From: Mesostigma viride
Lineage: Eukaryota; Streptophyta; Mesostigmatophyceae; Mesostigmatales; Mesostigmataceae
NCBI GenBank assembly: GCA_009746045.1
Contig: RPFO01000188.1
Span: forward strand, 2,146,874 to 2,210,873
DNA length: 64,000 nt
Direction: 5' to 3'
The translations under genes were made by a program, and so were the position numbers. The notes below the pieces were generated by a model, which ran no database searches, was not told where the DNA came from, and worked only from the letters and a program-made list of their open reading frames with translations. Below, piece after piece: positions 1 to 11,579 of the stretch; the first letter of the stretch is position 1; each line of letters begins with the position of its first letter.

Positions 1-61
1 ATCGGGGGAATGATTAGTACAGGCCCATGGAGCCACTACAGGCTGCCTGGCTTTTTGAGTT

Positions 62-3000
62 CTATGCAGCCTGGTAGTCACAGGAAGCGTGGGTCAAGTG
101 ATGGGGGATCAGGCTGTCCACCACGATAAATCCAGCATATGCAGCCACTGACTAAAAATGACTTTCATGCAGACGTAGAAAATTGCAAAATTACGGGGAA
201 AAAAGTAAATAGGGACCCGACGTACCTCATTGTATGTTCGTTGTTTATTACGTACCTCAAACACCAGCAAGTTTATAAAAAGCACATGTCATCTCAATGC
301 TGTGCGAGTGCACCTAAGGACCAGCTACTTTCCACCTTCACATTACGATCCGCAAGTAAACAGGACCCACGCACCTCGTTGTAGTAGTCGACCGACATCT
401 GCGAGTACAGCACCATTTGGATGCTGTGCGAGTGGACGGTCATGTCACGCGTGGGGCCCAGGCCCAGCGCCTCTGGGTAGTGGTCGCCCCTGAGCGTGAT
501 GCCCAGCTGGTGGCGCACCGTCTCGGCCACAGGGCACTTGGCGTACATGTCAGGAACATCGTTTTGCCCTGCACGCATGTTGTCGTTGCATTGTATATAC
601 ACCGCAGCTACCAGAAATGAGCATTGATACTTTTCAAGCTAATTTTCTGGTCCTTTATGATGGAAGGGATGGCTTGTAAGGTAATGGAAGGGATGATACA
701 GGAACTATTAAGGGACTCGCGGAACCGGAAATTCAGTGGAATAAAGAAAACATTGAATTATACCGTGCGCACCTTACATAATTTGCCCGCCTCGGTGGTC
801 CTAATTTCTATCATTGATATCCTAATGGCAGAGCGCTTTGAAACGCTGTAACAACCAAATAAACATTAAGGATTAAAAAAAAAAGTTGAAGTCCTGGACC
901 ATTGATCCAAGTAATAAAATGCTAATTACCTCATCATTGACTTGAGGACCCTGGGGAACTCCCTGATAAAGCTACCAATGTGGGCCATGTATTATTCAGG
1001 ACACAATGTTAATGGGTATTAAAGCGCAGAATGAAGCAAAATCCACCAGATATAATGGCCGTTACGTTCCTATACTATGACCAGTATAGCAGTTCTATCA
1101 TTATTGTTATATACGCCACACACTGATATCATAAGGGAAATATGTCTCCATATGATCCTGGCCCACTGTTAGAAGTAGCGGAGATTCCGCATCATTCCGG
1201 GGGTTGCTGCGGCTTTAGTTCCTGTGTGGATGAGTGGCATGGAAAAATTAATAGCTAGAGGCTATACAACTGACTTAGTATGTTGGATTCCTAGTATCTA
1301 TAACTAGCTGTCGAATTTTTATGCGGCACATCCTGCTATTCGCTAGAGGCTATACAAGCAAGTCTTTATGGGAGCCTCCAACTCAGGATCACTACTTGTA
1401 AGGATTGAGGAAGGCAAATTGTTGACACGAGACCGCCAGCACTGTAAGAGGACTCGGGGTCAGCCACTGCCATATGAGAACAGACCTCGATCCTAGCAAT
1501 GTTTATGTGTGTACATATACATACACTTACGTACAAGTTGCTCCTAGTAGCCATTAGCAGCAAACAAGTCTGTAGTATAGCATAACAGCTAGCCAACACA
1601 AGTATCACTATGAGGAATTAAATCCTCAGTAGTTGTTTAGGATTACATGCAGACAATCCTGATATTCTGCAGATTGCAGCCATACTTGGTGGGCTTGTGC
1701 AGTTGGACAGGTCGATCGTGGTCGCGTAGAGGACGAAGAGGTCGTCGCACACCACGAGCTGGAGGTCCAAGTATACCTGCGCCCCCGTTCCTGCACACCC
1801 ACCCAGTATGCGTGATCCAGTCACGGCGATGGTAGTGGCGAATCCTTTAGCGCAGACCATGATGGGCGTAATTCAGTACCTTAGCCAGGAAACATGACGT
1901 TCAAGGCACTCCGCATGTGAAAAGGGCACTCTCTGCATCTGACTGACAGGGCGGGGATGGGCAGCAACCAGTGACAAATAATGGCTTTGCCTGCGCGGGC
2001 AAAGTCCCAACGGCGTTGCACAACCTGTGTGTGAACAAGCCTTGTAAGCCCGGCTAGGTGTATTCATATGAATACGAGCTCAGTGGGTGTACTCAATAGG
2101 ACCGGGAGCTAGTCGAGTCCTCTACAAGTCCTAATTTTAGTGACGACGGTACACTCCGTACCGTACCATGTGACGCATGTCAGCAGGACTAGAGTAGTCG
2201 AGCTCAGGGGACCGTGCACTACGTACGTGCATATGACTACCATGCAGCTTACGAGGGGCGAGACAGCTGATGGTCAACAGGAGCATATTGCGCCGACGGC
2301 GGGTCTATGTCGGCAAGGTTAACCAGCAATGGTCACTGGCGGCTGGCCAGTGAAACAACGGGAATGCGAAGGATACATGTAAACACGATGAAGTAGTAAT
2401 AATAACAACCCGCAACCAACACAACTGACCACAGCCACAACAAGGAATCCATAACCTTCAAGGAGCAAATTTTAAGCAAATTTAGATGTTCTCATTCTCT
2501 CCAAATAGTCTCCATGAAACAATGAAGATCAATACAATCTAACTCGAATTATATTGTTGGTGCCTAGGCATACCAGCAAATCAGCATGCATGCGGGTGGC
2601 AGTATTAGAGTGGTATAACGAGTAGTACCAACCAGTGATATATACACAACAAACATCAGCGACCCTACATCATGCATGGAGCAACCCAAGTACTAGCGCG
2701 CCAGCATAATTTTGCACCATGATTCACCAGGAAGGATCCAACTGTCACACACCTGCCAGGGGCCCCTTGGAGATGGGAATGGCGAAACCGGCCACCCACA
2801 GCCCCAGCATCGCGTGCCGCAGCTCAGGCGGGCGCAGCACCCTGGACACACGAAGCAGATTCGCATTCTGCGTGGGCGTGTCATAGAATATGCTGGCCGA
2901 CTGCGCAAATGTGTAGTGGTCCTCAAACAGCACCTCGTTCAGCCCGATGAACCCGGTCGGCTGCCCGTAGCTGCGCACCCTGAGGTTGAACATGCCAGTT

Positions 3001-4662
3001 TTCATGACCGACTCCTCGAGGCTGCGCTCGGGGAACCAGGAGCCATACTTGGGCGCCACACCGCCGGTTGCAGGGTCCCAGCTGGGTGTTTTCTCCCACG
3101 AGCTGGTCCAGAGGAACTCGCCGTTCTGCCATTGGATCATGTATAGGCATGCATCGTGGAGTTTGTAGTCCGCATGCATGGTCTTTTATGCTTATACATA
3201 GTGTCACACACCCCAGTGGGATGAATCAGTGTTGGTTGATTGGGTGGGCAGTGTATTCTTACCCACGGGCGATGTATACACTGTCAGCATGCATGAAGTC
3301 TGTAGCTGGCCGCGTAACACGGCAGCACGCAATGCAGATTCTCATGCCTCAGTCGACACGTTAACAAAAACGTTTCATGGTGGCATACTTGAGTACTTTA
3401 TTACTCGTGACATGCTCCTCCCTTGATCAACGTACCGCATGGCACACACGCACACAAGTTAGCTTTTAAGTAGCCGTAGGCCTTTTGCTCCGCTCGGCAA
3501 AGGTCCGTACACCGTTGTACGGTACTTATACCGGGACTAACCACTCTCCGGTATCACCCAATATTCGTATCGTACGGACCTTTGCCGAGCGGAGCAAAAG
3601 GCCTACGGCTACTTAAAAGCTAAATACACAAGCACTAGCTCCAGTTGCGCCGGGGTCTGACAGACCAGGGGCCGGCATGGGCCGTGTACATCCAGAGGCC
3701 CTGACAAGGGTGGATACAATCGAGCGGCTACAGTGAGGCTCACTAGTACATAGAGGCTCTAGCTCAGGAGTGCCAAGGTCTCACGTCTAACATCAATCCT
3801 ATGATAAGAAGTAAAGACTTACCTGCATCGAGTACGATGTGATCCACTCGGGGATGATGTGGTAGAGGAGAATGGACCGCAACTCGTCGCGGTGCTCGGG
3901 CTGGGAGAGACGGATCAGCTCCTCCTGACTCAGCCGCCACCACGCGCCGTTGCTGGGCGCCAGCACGGTGAGGCCCTTGTCGCCGTTGGCACGTGGGTTG
4001 TCCAGGATGTCCCCCAGCCCTGCCAGCCGGAAATAGTAGGCGGAGAGGGAGAGTACGTTGTCCATCCCCTCAGAAAACACGCGCTCGATCGTGAGGTCCA
4101 TGTAGTGCTGGGCAGTGTTGTACGAGGCCTGCGCCAGCTGTCCCATGGAGTAGATGATCCCATTCGATGTGCGCACGATCCCCTGGGTCAGGTCGACGGG
4201 ATAGCTGTTCATGGTCAGCACGCCATTGCGGTAGTTGATGCGCAGCTGTGACTTGTACGTGCGGCGCGGCTCTGCAATCGCAGCAATGTCAGGGTCGTCG
4301 TAGTAGGTTGACTTGTCGAGGATCTGGCCTCCCTCGGCACTCGTGATGTCGTCAAACGTGACCACACGGCCGGGGAGCGTGTGGTGGCGGATGCAGTATT
4401 CGTACGACCCATTCTGGTCGTAGCAGTTTTCAACCACGGGGAACGGGTGACAGTTGCCGACCGTCTGGCACAGGCTGTCAGCGAGTCCCTGGATGAGCGC
4501 ATCGGACACGATGAAGACTGTGTGGGGGCCGGTGATCATCGCGGACGCAGTGGCCGAGAGTGTGTAGCCGCTGTACGCGCGACTAAGCGCCGGGTTGGAT
4601 GCCAGGTACTCAAGCGTGGTCCCCGCGTACGTAGTGACGGTGGGCGGGGACGCTGGCAGCAC
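62..4662 (-). CDS. Multi-exon fasciclin (FAS1) domain protein; 5' end unresolved
   Basis: FAS1 domains are extracellular or membrane-associated adhesion modules. Model in coding order: exon from about 4662 to 3823, then 3182-2753, 1790-1686, 568-375 and 151-62 (TAG at 64-62), giving at least 552 codons. Every junction has GT donors and AG acceptors with agreeing phases (0, 1, 1, 0), for example CAG|GTAAGT at 3823 and TTTTTAG|TCA at 152. Residues about 20-180 of the first exon form one FAS1 unit (TVFIVSDALIQGL, then SNGIIYSMGQL). A second starts near 186 (LTVLAPSNGAW, SILLYHIIPEW). The last exon carries the typical FAS1 end, GFIVVDSLIP. The exon-1 frame stays open upstream of 4662 but no ATG is convincing; a signal-peptide-like stretch (MLIFVNFSLYSLLF) starts at 4769 in another frame, so an upstream intron or an indel is likely. 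Ligand and anchoring cannot be told. Confidence 0.8.
1972..2360 (+). repeat. Decayed solo-LTR-like copy of the LTR family found at 56825 and 63229
   Basis: Short blocks occur in the same order as in the LTRs at 56825-57313 and 63229-63711: a GCTTTGC block, AAGCCTTGTAA, GCTAGTCGAGTC, ATGTCAG, ACTAGAGTA and GGTCACTGGCGGC near the 3' end. Divergence between blocks is high and the termini are lost. It sits in the intron between the fasciclin exons at 2753 and 1790. I infer an old solo LTR; an alignment is needed to fix its ends. Confidence 0.5.
3462..3620. mobile_element. 159-bp foldback MITE with perfect 49-bp TIRs and TA target duplication
   Basis: Bases 3462-3510 and 3572-3620 are perfect inverted complements of 49 bp with a 61-bp loop. 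The element is flanked by TA on both sides (3460-3461 and 3621-3622), the target duplication of Tc1/mariner-type transposition. It lies inside the 640-nt intron between the first two mapped fasciclin exons. There is no coding capacity. The perfect arms suggest recent insertion. Confidence 0.85.
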
Positions 4663-4772
4663 ATAATAATAGACGCATCCACAGCAGATTCCACGTGAGA
4701 TGACACGGCAATGAGCACCGAAGAATTGAAAAGAAGGGAATAAAGGGAAAAATTGACAAAGATTAGCATCAA

Positions 4773-5279
4773 AGAATAAGGTCTGAGTACAATCTATAGT
4801 CGTAATGAAGGAATCATCTTAAATTTCCAACCGTTGAGGAATATAGTGAGGAATCAGAAAACTAGGTCCGTGATACGATGAATGTCCTCCATGATACAAT
4901 GAGGCTTGCACAGCGTGCAGCCGACTGGCTATATAATGCTACATGGAGAGGTACAGTCAAGACCAAAGGCTGTGCACCCCTGCTAGGTCAGTGATCCTGC
5001 AGCAGGCTCAATTTAATCAATTCCAACTCAAGGTCACAACTTGTGAATATTGCACATGCACTTGCCCTGCTGTACAGCCAGCCACACTGGCTCAATCTAA
5101 AGCCGGCCACAAGTCAAATGTTAGGTGGAGAGGCATGAAGAGGGTAGGGAAAACAGTAGTTGGATGCAACTAATTCAACGGAGGGAATAATAACTAATTC
5201 AACGGGGGATAATTAATTAATTCAACGGAGGGAAACAAAAAACGAGTGACCTGCACATGCACAGTCACCGCGGCTCGAA
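4773..5279. other. Intergenic, no gene recognised
   Basis: No convincing coding segment. At 5164-5234 a short motif, TTCAACGGAGGG and variants, occurs three times separated by AATTAATT-like spacers. The stretch ends at the TTATG target duplication of the copia-derived element. Confidence 0.5.
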
Positions 5280-5284
5280 TTATG

Positions 5285-6114
5285 TGTTTGGATTGGGAGA
5301 GGAGACTAATGGGTTTTACACAATGCCTTGTGCTTGGCCTTGCTACCCACACACCTTGCAGGTGCTGAAAGAAAGAGAGGTTGAAGACAATTTACGTGGA
5401 AGAATAAATGGCTTTATTAGATTATAATAGTTGGAGAAGAGCTTGAATGGAGGTTGAATGGAGGTGAAATGGAGGTTGAATGGAGGTACCTGCCCTTAGG
5501 GGGCAGTTTCCTTTTATACCTTTTAGGCTAGGAAGGATGACATCAGCAATGACATCATCACAGAAGCTTGTAGAAACATCCTAGCATAATCCTAGCATAT
5601 TCCCAGCATATTCTCAGTATATTCCAGGAATATTCCTGGCATATTCTTAGAACATTCCTAGAACATTCTAGACTTGATCCAATGAGCTGGCATAATAGCT
5701 AGATGCCAAGTGTCTACGTAATAATGTGCCACATAACATAATTAATAAAGTGACACATCTCTTCTCCTTGGAGTGACAAGTGTCATGCAATGAGTCTACC
5801 CACTTGTCATCATGTAAGTCATAACATGTGTCATCATGAGCTTCCAACACTTGTCAGCTCATGGACCAAACACTTGTCCAATAGGCCATAGCACCACTTG
5901 TCAATCAAATACGTGATGCTACTAGGCTGACTCAGGTTACAAGTCATCCATGTCCAAGTATAGGACTATGGCACATGAATATTGATCAGCTCATTGAGCC
6001 CGTTCCATCTAGCTCATCATAGCTATCAAATTCCCAGTCCATATGGAATAAATCCAACAAGAAATAAATCAGGCTGGGATATATTGTGGCCAGGTGGATA
6101 TAATATCCCTAACA
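5285..6114 (-). repeat. 3' LTR of the copia-derived element
   Basis: About 99.5% identical to the 5' LTR by eye. Contains a run of imperfect repeats of the type TCCTAGCATAT / TCCCAGCATAT around 5577-5660. Confidence 0.92.
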
Positions 6115-6122
6115 CCCCCCTT
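6115..6122 (-). promoter_or_regulatory. Polypurine tract
   Basis: AAGGGGGG immediately precedes the 3' LTR in element orientation, the expected place for plus-strand priming. Confidence 0.75.
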
Positions 6123-7186
6123 AGCCACATGGGCACAATGCAAAAGATGACTGGGTAGGTGGAATCTCAACACCCCCCTTAACCACATGCTCGTAGCATG
6201 CCGTCCAGTTGCTAGCATGGTGCAACTGAAAATGAAGATGCCGTCCTCGTGAAACGCTTGAAGCTCCAACATGCGGTCATGAGCCGCACTACCGCCACTG
6301 ATCCCCCCCGGCAACGCGAATGAGTGTCCTACCATAGCAGCAACGCACTAGCTGCCCATCCTGGATGGCTGATACCCAACCCTTAGTTGGAAAAAGTGCT
6401 CTAGATGCTACATTCCCCCCTCACTCAAAGCGGCTGCCCATGGACACAATAGGGGCACACAGTCCCACACATATAATACGGCAACACATGCCAACAAAGA
6501 AAGTCCCTATGAGCTAACCCAAACGGTATAGAGGTAGGGTAACGGCAACAACACGTGCTGTACACACACGGAGCAACATAACATACGCCATCTCACAAAT
6601 AAATGACACCAACATCACGTTTTACGCCAAATAAACGGGGTGAGCAAACAAACATTGGCAACAAATGCCACACAAACAAGGTACAATACAACCTTCAACA
6701 CAAACACAGTGGCCATAACAGATAAACACGCTTCATAGCAAAGAAAACAGGACGTGCAAAACATTACCGCCACAAAGGCGAACACAGTAACGATTACTTC
6801 GTCACGATTCACAAATCATGCCCGAGAGTAAACATTACGTCCGACATTACAGGCTATGCCGAAATGCACAGCCAAATTCGACACAAAGGACGTAAGCATT
6901 TGCATACAAGCAATGCTCTCAGCACAAAACAAAATAACACACGCGTCACAGGCACTTTACTTACGAAAACAAGTCGTAGACGACGATACAACGGCGCTTC
7001 ACTACGCCGCAGACAGTGCCACAAATAGCGTGCAAAAACTCTGGATATACACTCCAGGTACGTAGAAAACGTCTCGTGGGAACAATCCAAAATGCGTGGG
7101 CCATTGCCACTGAACGCATGGCAAAATAAACACATAATTGCTGGAAGAACACAAAGAAAGAACCAGAAACGCAGGCTTACGGCGCC
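6123..7186 (-). other. 3' interior of the copia-derived element, no ORF recognised
   Basis: About 1.06 kb between the polypurine tract and the unknown ORF. It is rich in ACA-type trinucleotides and has no copia domain in any frame. Near the LTR a CCCCCCTTARCCACATG-like segment occurs twice (about 6115 and 6174). Confidence 0.5.
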
Positions 7187-8089
7187 TCACAATTTCCAGC
7201 AAACACGACACAAAAGTCGACATACAAGTTCATTTCCCACAGACAAAACATTAGGGCAACCTTGAGAAGTGGGGTCTGTGCATCCTGGGCGACAATTTCC
7301 AAGGGTCGTTGCAGCTAGCGCAGTTGCAAATGCCATGGCCTGGCCGAACACCGTAAACTGACCGACGTGATACCTTGGCAGCATTTTGCACCTGAGTTGA
7401 CCGTTGGTGCTTGACAGCACTTTGGCTGACAGGTCGCTGTCCACGTCGTTGTCGGCTCGCTCGAGGCCTCGCGCCAGCACCGGACTTGGCAGTCCAGGAC
7501 TTGGAAAAATTTGCAGCTTGGTCGATTTCGCCCTCGCGTCACGAATTTGTTCCCCCTCAGTTAGGCTGGCAGCGTTCGAGCGCCGCGCCTTTGGTCTGGT
7601 CGCCGGACTTTGGTTACTAGCACCAGTATCACCTGGTATGCTGGCGGCGACAACGCGCTCCGCCTGCACTGGGCTGTTCTGGACCGCGGTTTCTGGAAGT
7701 ACTTCAGCGTCTGACACGGACTTCTCCATTGCGCTGGAAACTTCTCGAATTGGCGTGAACTTCCACTGGGCCGGCGCAGAGTATATAAAGCCACGCAGTG
7801 TGCGAGTAATGCCCAGTAGGCCGCCCCCGATCCCGCATACACGGGCAAGCATGGCCAGTATGACCGTTAGGCCCACGGCCAGCCACTCCGCCGCGTGTCC
7901 CGAGGCACGTGAGATGCTGCGCTCGCTGCTCGCCATTTTCTGCCCTTGACAGGCAGCGTCGACGTCCTTGAAGCTCGTCGCCGAAGATTTCAGCTCTGGG
8001 ATGGCGTCCATCGCTGCGTCCGCACCGCGCGCGGGCAAAAAGTAGGTGTTGTTCCTCGTCACGATGCTGCAGGGCCTGCTGTCCAGCAC
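7187..8089 (-). CDS. 300-codon ORF of unknown function inside the copia-derived element
   Basis: The first 25 or so residues continue the pol remnant (CSIVTRNNTYFLPA). The rest is not recognisable as integrase, RT or RNase H. Around residues 68-95 is a hydrophobic stretch (WLAVGLTVILAMLARVCG then IGGGLLGI) that could be a membrane segment. The remainder is Ala/Ser/Pro-rich and ends Cys-rich. It may be captured host sequence or simply an open, unselected frame in a deleted element; the nonsense-free length favours recent origin but does not prove expression. Confidence 0.4.
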   Translation of the reverse strand: MLDSRPCSIVTRNNTYFLPARGADAAMDAIPELKSSATSFKDVDAACQGQKMASSERSISRASGHAAEWLAVGLTVILAMLARVCGIGGGLLGITRTLRGFIYSAPAQWKFTPIREVSSAMEKSVSDAEVLPETAVQNSPVQAERVVAASIPGDTGASNQSPATRPKARRSNAASLTEGEQIRDARAKSTKLQIFPSPGLPSPVLARGLERADNDVDSDLSAKVLSSTNGQLRCKMLPRYHVGQFTVFGQAMAFATALAATTLGNCRPGCTDPTSQGCPNVLSVGNELVCRLLCRVCWKL

Positions 8090-8280
8090 AGCAACCCGCT
8101 GGCGAGGTCGACGTTGTGGCCATCCTTGACGAGCTGGCCGACAGATAAAGTCGGGTGCTCAGCTGGAACGAGCAGCGCGTTTTGGAGGTGCACGTCTGCC
8201 TCCTGCCCGGCAGCTTCAGTTTGACAGTCCCGATGGCTGTCGCCTTCAGTTGCCGCCTGAGCCGGCGATTTCCCTGTCAT
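8059..8280 (-). pseudogene. Copia protease / pre-integrase remnant, frameshifted
   Basis: The reading frame encodes VHLQNALLVPAEH followed by LSVGQLVKDGHNVDL, matching the conserved stretch between protease and integrase in copia polyproteins. It is out of frame with the upstream Gag-protease ORF and shifts again near 8090 into the downstream ORF. The pol gene is therefore broken at both ends, and nothing of the integrase core follows. Confidence 0.75.
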
Positions 8281-8911
8281 GAGGGTGCAGGCACACGAAG
8301 TCCGACGGGCATGGCGTCATGTGACAGCTCGCTGCGGAATCCAGCACCCAGCTGGTCGGTGCTTTCTTTTCATACTGCGTGAGTGCAGCAGCATCCGACG
8401 GCGATGGCGACTCGGCGATGGTGGCGAAGACGAAGCCGGACCGCTCCGCAGCCTCCTCGGTGATACGCGCCTCGCTGGCACCTGGTGAGTGCTCCTTTCT
8501 CGCTTGGTTCCGTCGCGTTGCCTTGTTCTTGCGTTCTTGCTTCAGCTCCGGATGCTTCTCCCAGCACTGGGTGTCCACGTGCCCGGCCTTCTTGCAGTAA
8601 TTGCACCGCCTCTTTCCTCCACTTTTCTTCGTAGTAGTGTGGAAAACCTGGCCGTTAGGGGAGCCCTCCTTCTTTGCTTGAGCAGAACGCCTTCCGTGCA
8701 GTAGCTCCTCCGCCTCCAGCAGCGCAGTCTTGACCTCCTTTAGCGAATCCTCCTCTCCAGTTAGGACCTTGACCAGGTCACAATAGGCCGATGCTAAGGC
8801 CTTCAACACAGCCTTGATTTCTTCCCATTTCCTCAGAGACCGCCCATCAAACGTTGTGATGGACTTGCTTGTTGCCCGGAATTGCTTGTAGCACGCTTCC
8901 TTGGTAGCCAT
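8246..8911 (-). CDS. Truncated copia Gag with zinc knuckle and start of protease
   Basis: The first ATG gives MATKEACYKQFRATSKS. About 100 residues later comes a CCHC zinc knuckle, CNYCKKAGHVDTQC (CX2CX4HX4C), the nucleic-acid-binding part of nucleocapsid. Copia Gags usually have about 200 or more residues before the knuckle, so the capsid region is internally deleted. Near the C-terminus is the copia protease signature WVLDSAASCHMTP; the usual DSG triad reads DSA here. The frame stops soon after and the protein continues in another frame. I start it at 8911 instead of the in-frame non-ATG codon at 8929. Confidence 0.8.
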   Translation of the reverse strand: MATKEACYKQFRATSKSITTFDGRSLRKWEEIKAVLKALASAYCDLVKVLTGEEDSLKEVKTALLEAEELLHGRRSAQAKKEGSPNGQVFHTTTKKSGGKRRCNYCKKAGHVDTQCWEKHPELKQERKNKATRRNQARKEHSPGASEARITEEAAERSGFVFATIAESPSPSDAAALTQYEKKAPTSWVLDSAASCHMTPCPSDFVCLHPHDREIAGSGGN

Positions 8912-8982
8912 GGTGTCTTCAGTCGCCAATGGAACTGGATGTCTCTGGGTTCACAGTGGTCTTCTTGTTCCTCAGTAACAAA

Positions 8983-8994
8983 CCTCCGATACCA
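8983..8994 (-). promoter_or_regulatory. Primer-binding site, initiator-Met tRNA type
   Basis: TGGTATCGGAGG directly follows the 5' LTR. The usual plant copia site is TGGTATCAGAGC, complementary to the 3' end of initiator tRNA-Met; the match here is close but not perfect. Confidence 0.75.
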
Positions 8995-9813
8995 TGTTTG
9001 GATTGGGAGAGGAGACTAATGGGTTTTACACAATGCCTTGTGCTTGGCCTTGCTACCCACACACCTTGCAGGTGCTGAAAGAAAGAGAGGTTGAAGACAA
9101 TTTACGTGGAAGAATAAATGGCTTTATTAGAATATAATAGTTGGAGAAGAGCTTGAATGGAGGTTGAATGGAGGTTGAATGGAGGTACCTGCCCTTAGGG
9201 GGCAGTTTCCTTTTATACCTTTTAGGCTAGGAAGGATGACATCAGCAATGACATCATCACAGAAGCTTGTAGAAACATCCTAGCATATTCCTAGCATATT
9301 CCCAGCATATTCTCAGTATATTCCAGGAATATTCCTGGCATATTCTTAGAACATTCCTAGAACATTCTAGACATGATCCAATGAGCTGGCATAATAGCTA
9401 GATGCCAAGTGTCTACGTAATAATGTGCCACATAACATGATTAATAAAGTGACACATCTCTTCTCCTTGGAGTGACAAGTGTCATGCAATGAGTCTACCC
9501 ACTTGTCATCATGTAAGTCATAACATGTGTCATCATGAGCTTCCAACACTTGTCAGCTCATGGACCAAACACTTGTCCAATAGGCCATAGCACCACTTGT
9601 CAATCAAATACGTGATGCTACTAGGCTGACTCAGGTTACAAGTCATCCATGTCCAAGTATAGGACTATGGCACATGAATATTGATCAGCTCATTGAGCCC
9701 GTTCCATCTAGCTCATCATAGCTATCAAATTCCCAGTCCATATGGAATAAATCCAACAAGAAATAAATCAGGCTGGGATATATTGTGGCCAGGTGGATAT
9801 AATATCCCTAACA
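8995..9813 (-). repeat. 5' LTR of the copia-derived element
   Basis: Begins TG and ends CA in element orientation. It lacks one 11-bp copy of a GAATGGAGGT-type short tandem repeat present in the partner LTR. Confidence 0.92.
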
Positions 9814-9869
9814 TTATGGTACGCAGGCAAAATCTTCAACCGAATTGTGGACCAAGATGTAACCCTGGC

Positions 9870-11579
9870 ACCCGCCCAGCCACCCACCCGCCCAGCCACC
9901 CACCCACCCACCCACCCACCCACCCACCCACCCACCCACCCACCCACCCACCCACCCACCACCCACCCACCCACCCACCCACCCACCCACCCACCCACCC
10001 ACCCACCCACCCACCCACCCACCCACCCACCCACCCACCCACCACCCACCCACCCACCCACCCACCACCCACCCACCCACCCACCCACCCACCCACCCAC
10101 CCACCCACCCACCCACCCACCCACCCACCCACCCACCCACCCACCCACCCACCCACCCACCCACCCACCCACCCACCCACCCACCCACCCACCCACCCAC
10201 CCACCCACCCACCCGCCCCCCCCCGCCCCCCCCGCCGCCCGCCGCCGCCCGCCCGCCCGCCGCCCGCCCGCCCGCCCGCCGCCCGCCCGCCCGCCCGCCC
10301 GCCCGCCCGCCCGCCCGCCGCCGCCCGCCGCCCGCCGCCCGCCGCCCGCCGCCCGCCCGCCCGCCCGCCCGCCCGCCCGCCCGCCCGCCCGCCCGCCCGC
10401 CCGCCCGCCCGCCCGCCCGCCGCCCGCCCCCGCCGCCCGCCCAGCCAGCCCTAGCAGCCAGCCAGCCCGCCGCCCGCCGCCAGCCGTCCGTCCGTCCGTC
10501 CGTCCGTCCGTCCGTCCGTCCGTCCGTCCGTCCGTCCGTCCGTCCGTCCGTCCGTCCGTCCGTCCGTCTATCCCCTCCATCCATCCATCCATCCATCCAT
10601 CCATCCATCCATCCATCCATCCATCCATCCATCCATCCATCCATCCATCCATCCATCCATCCATCCATCCATCCATCCATCCATCCATCCATCCATCCAT
10701 CCATCCATCCATCCATCCATCCATCCATCCATCCATCCATCCATCCATCCATCCATCCATCCATCCATCCATCCATCCATCCATCCATCCATCCATCCAT
10801 CCATCCATCCATCCATCCATCCATCCATCCATCCATCCATCCATCCATCCATCCATCCATCCATCCATCCATCCATCCATCCATCCATCCATCCATCCAT
10901 CCATCCATCCATCCATCCATCCATCCATCCATCCATCCATCCATCCATCCATCCATCCATCCATCCATCCATCCATCCATCCATCCATCCATCCATCCAT
11001 CCATCCATCCATCCATCCATCCATCCATCCATCCATCCATCCATCCATCCATCCATCCATCCATCCATCCATCCATCCATCCATCCATCCATCCATCCAT
11101 CCATCCATCCATCCATCCATCCATCCATCCATCCATCCATCCATCCATCCATCCATCCATCCATCCATCCATCCATCCATCCATCCATCCATCCATCCAT
11201 CCATCCATCCATCCATCCATCCATCCATCCATCCATCCATCCATCCATCCATCCATCCATCCATCCATCCATCCATCCATCCATCCATCCATCCATCCAT
11301 CCATCCATCCATCCATCCATCCATCCATCCATCCATCCATCCATCCATCCATCCATCCATCCATCCATCCATCCATCCATCCATCCATCCATCCATCCAT
11401 CCATCCATCCATCCATCCATCCATCCATCCATCCATCCATCCATCCATCCATCCATCCATCCATCCATCCATCCATCCATCCATCCATCCATCCATCCAT
11501 CCATCCATCCATCCATCCATCCATCCATCCATCCATCCATCCATCCATCCATCCATCCATCCATCCACCCACCCACCAG
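9870..11579. repeat. Composite tetranucleotide array: CCCA, CCCG, CCGT, CCAT blocks
   Basis: Four homogeneous blocks follow each other: (CCCA)n about 9896-10214, (CCCG/CCG)n about 10215-10440, (CCGT)n about 10484-10567 and (CCAT)n 10575-11567 (roughly 248 copies), then a few CCCA units. Neighbouring blocks differ by one base of the unit. Long frames through it (PPTH, PSIH, GWMD repeats) are low-complexity artefacts. It starts about 55 bp beyond the copia element's target duplication. Confidence 0.95.

Larger units (their letters stand above)
5285..9813 (-). mobile_element. Complete non-autonomous copia-derived LTR retrotransposon
   Basis: Two near-identical LTRs (5285-6114, 830 bp; 8995-9813, 819 bp) flank a 2.88-kb interior. 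The host duplication TTATG is present on both sides (5280-5284 and 9814-9818). In element orientation the LTRs run TGTTAGGG...CCAAACA, followed directly by a primer-binding site and preceded by a polypurine tract. I counted four substitutions and one 11-bp indel between LTRs, so insertion is recent. The interior keeps gag and protease remnants plus a 300-codon ORF; integrase, reverse transcriptase and RNase H are absent, so it must have moved with proteins supplied in trans. Confidence 0.93.

Noticed and set aside
4536-4772. Signal peptide as the start of the fasciclin protein
   Set aside because: It is in a different frame from the FAS1 exon and no GT donor in the right phase links it to the only acceptor; kept as a remark only.
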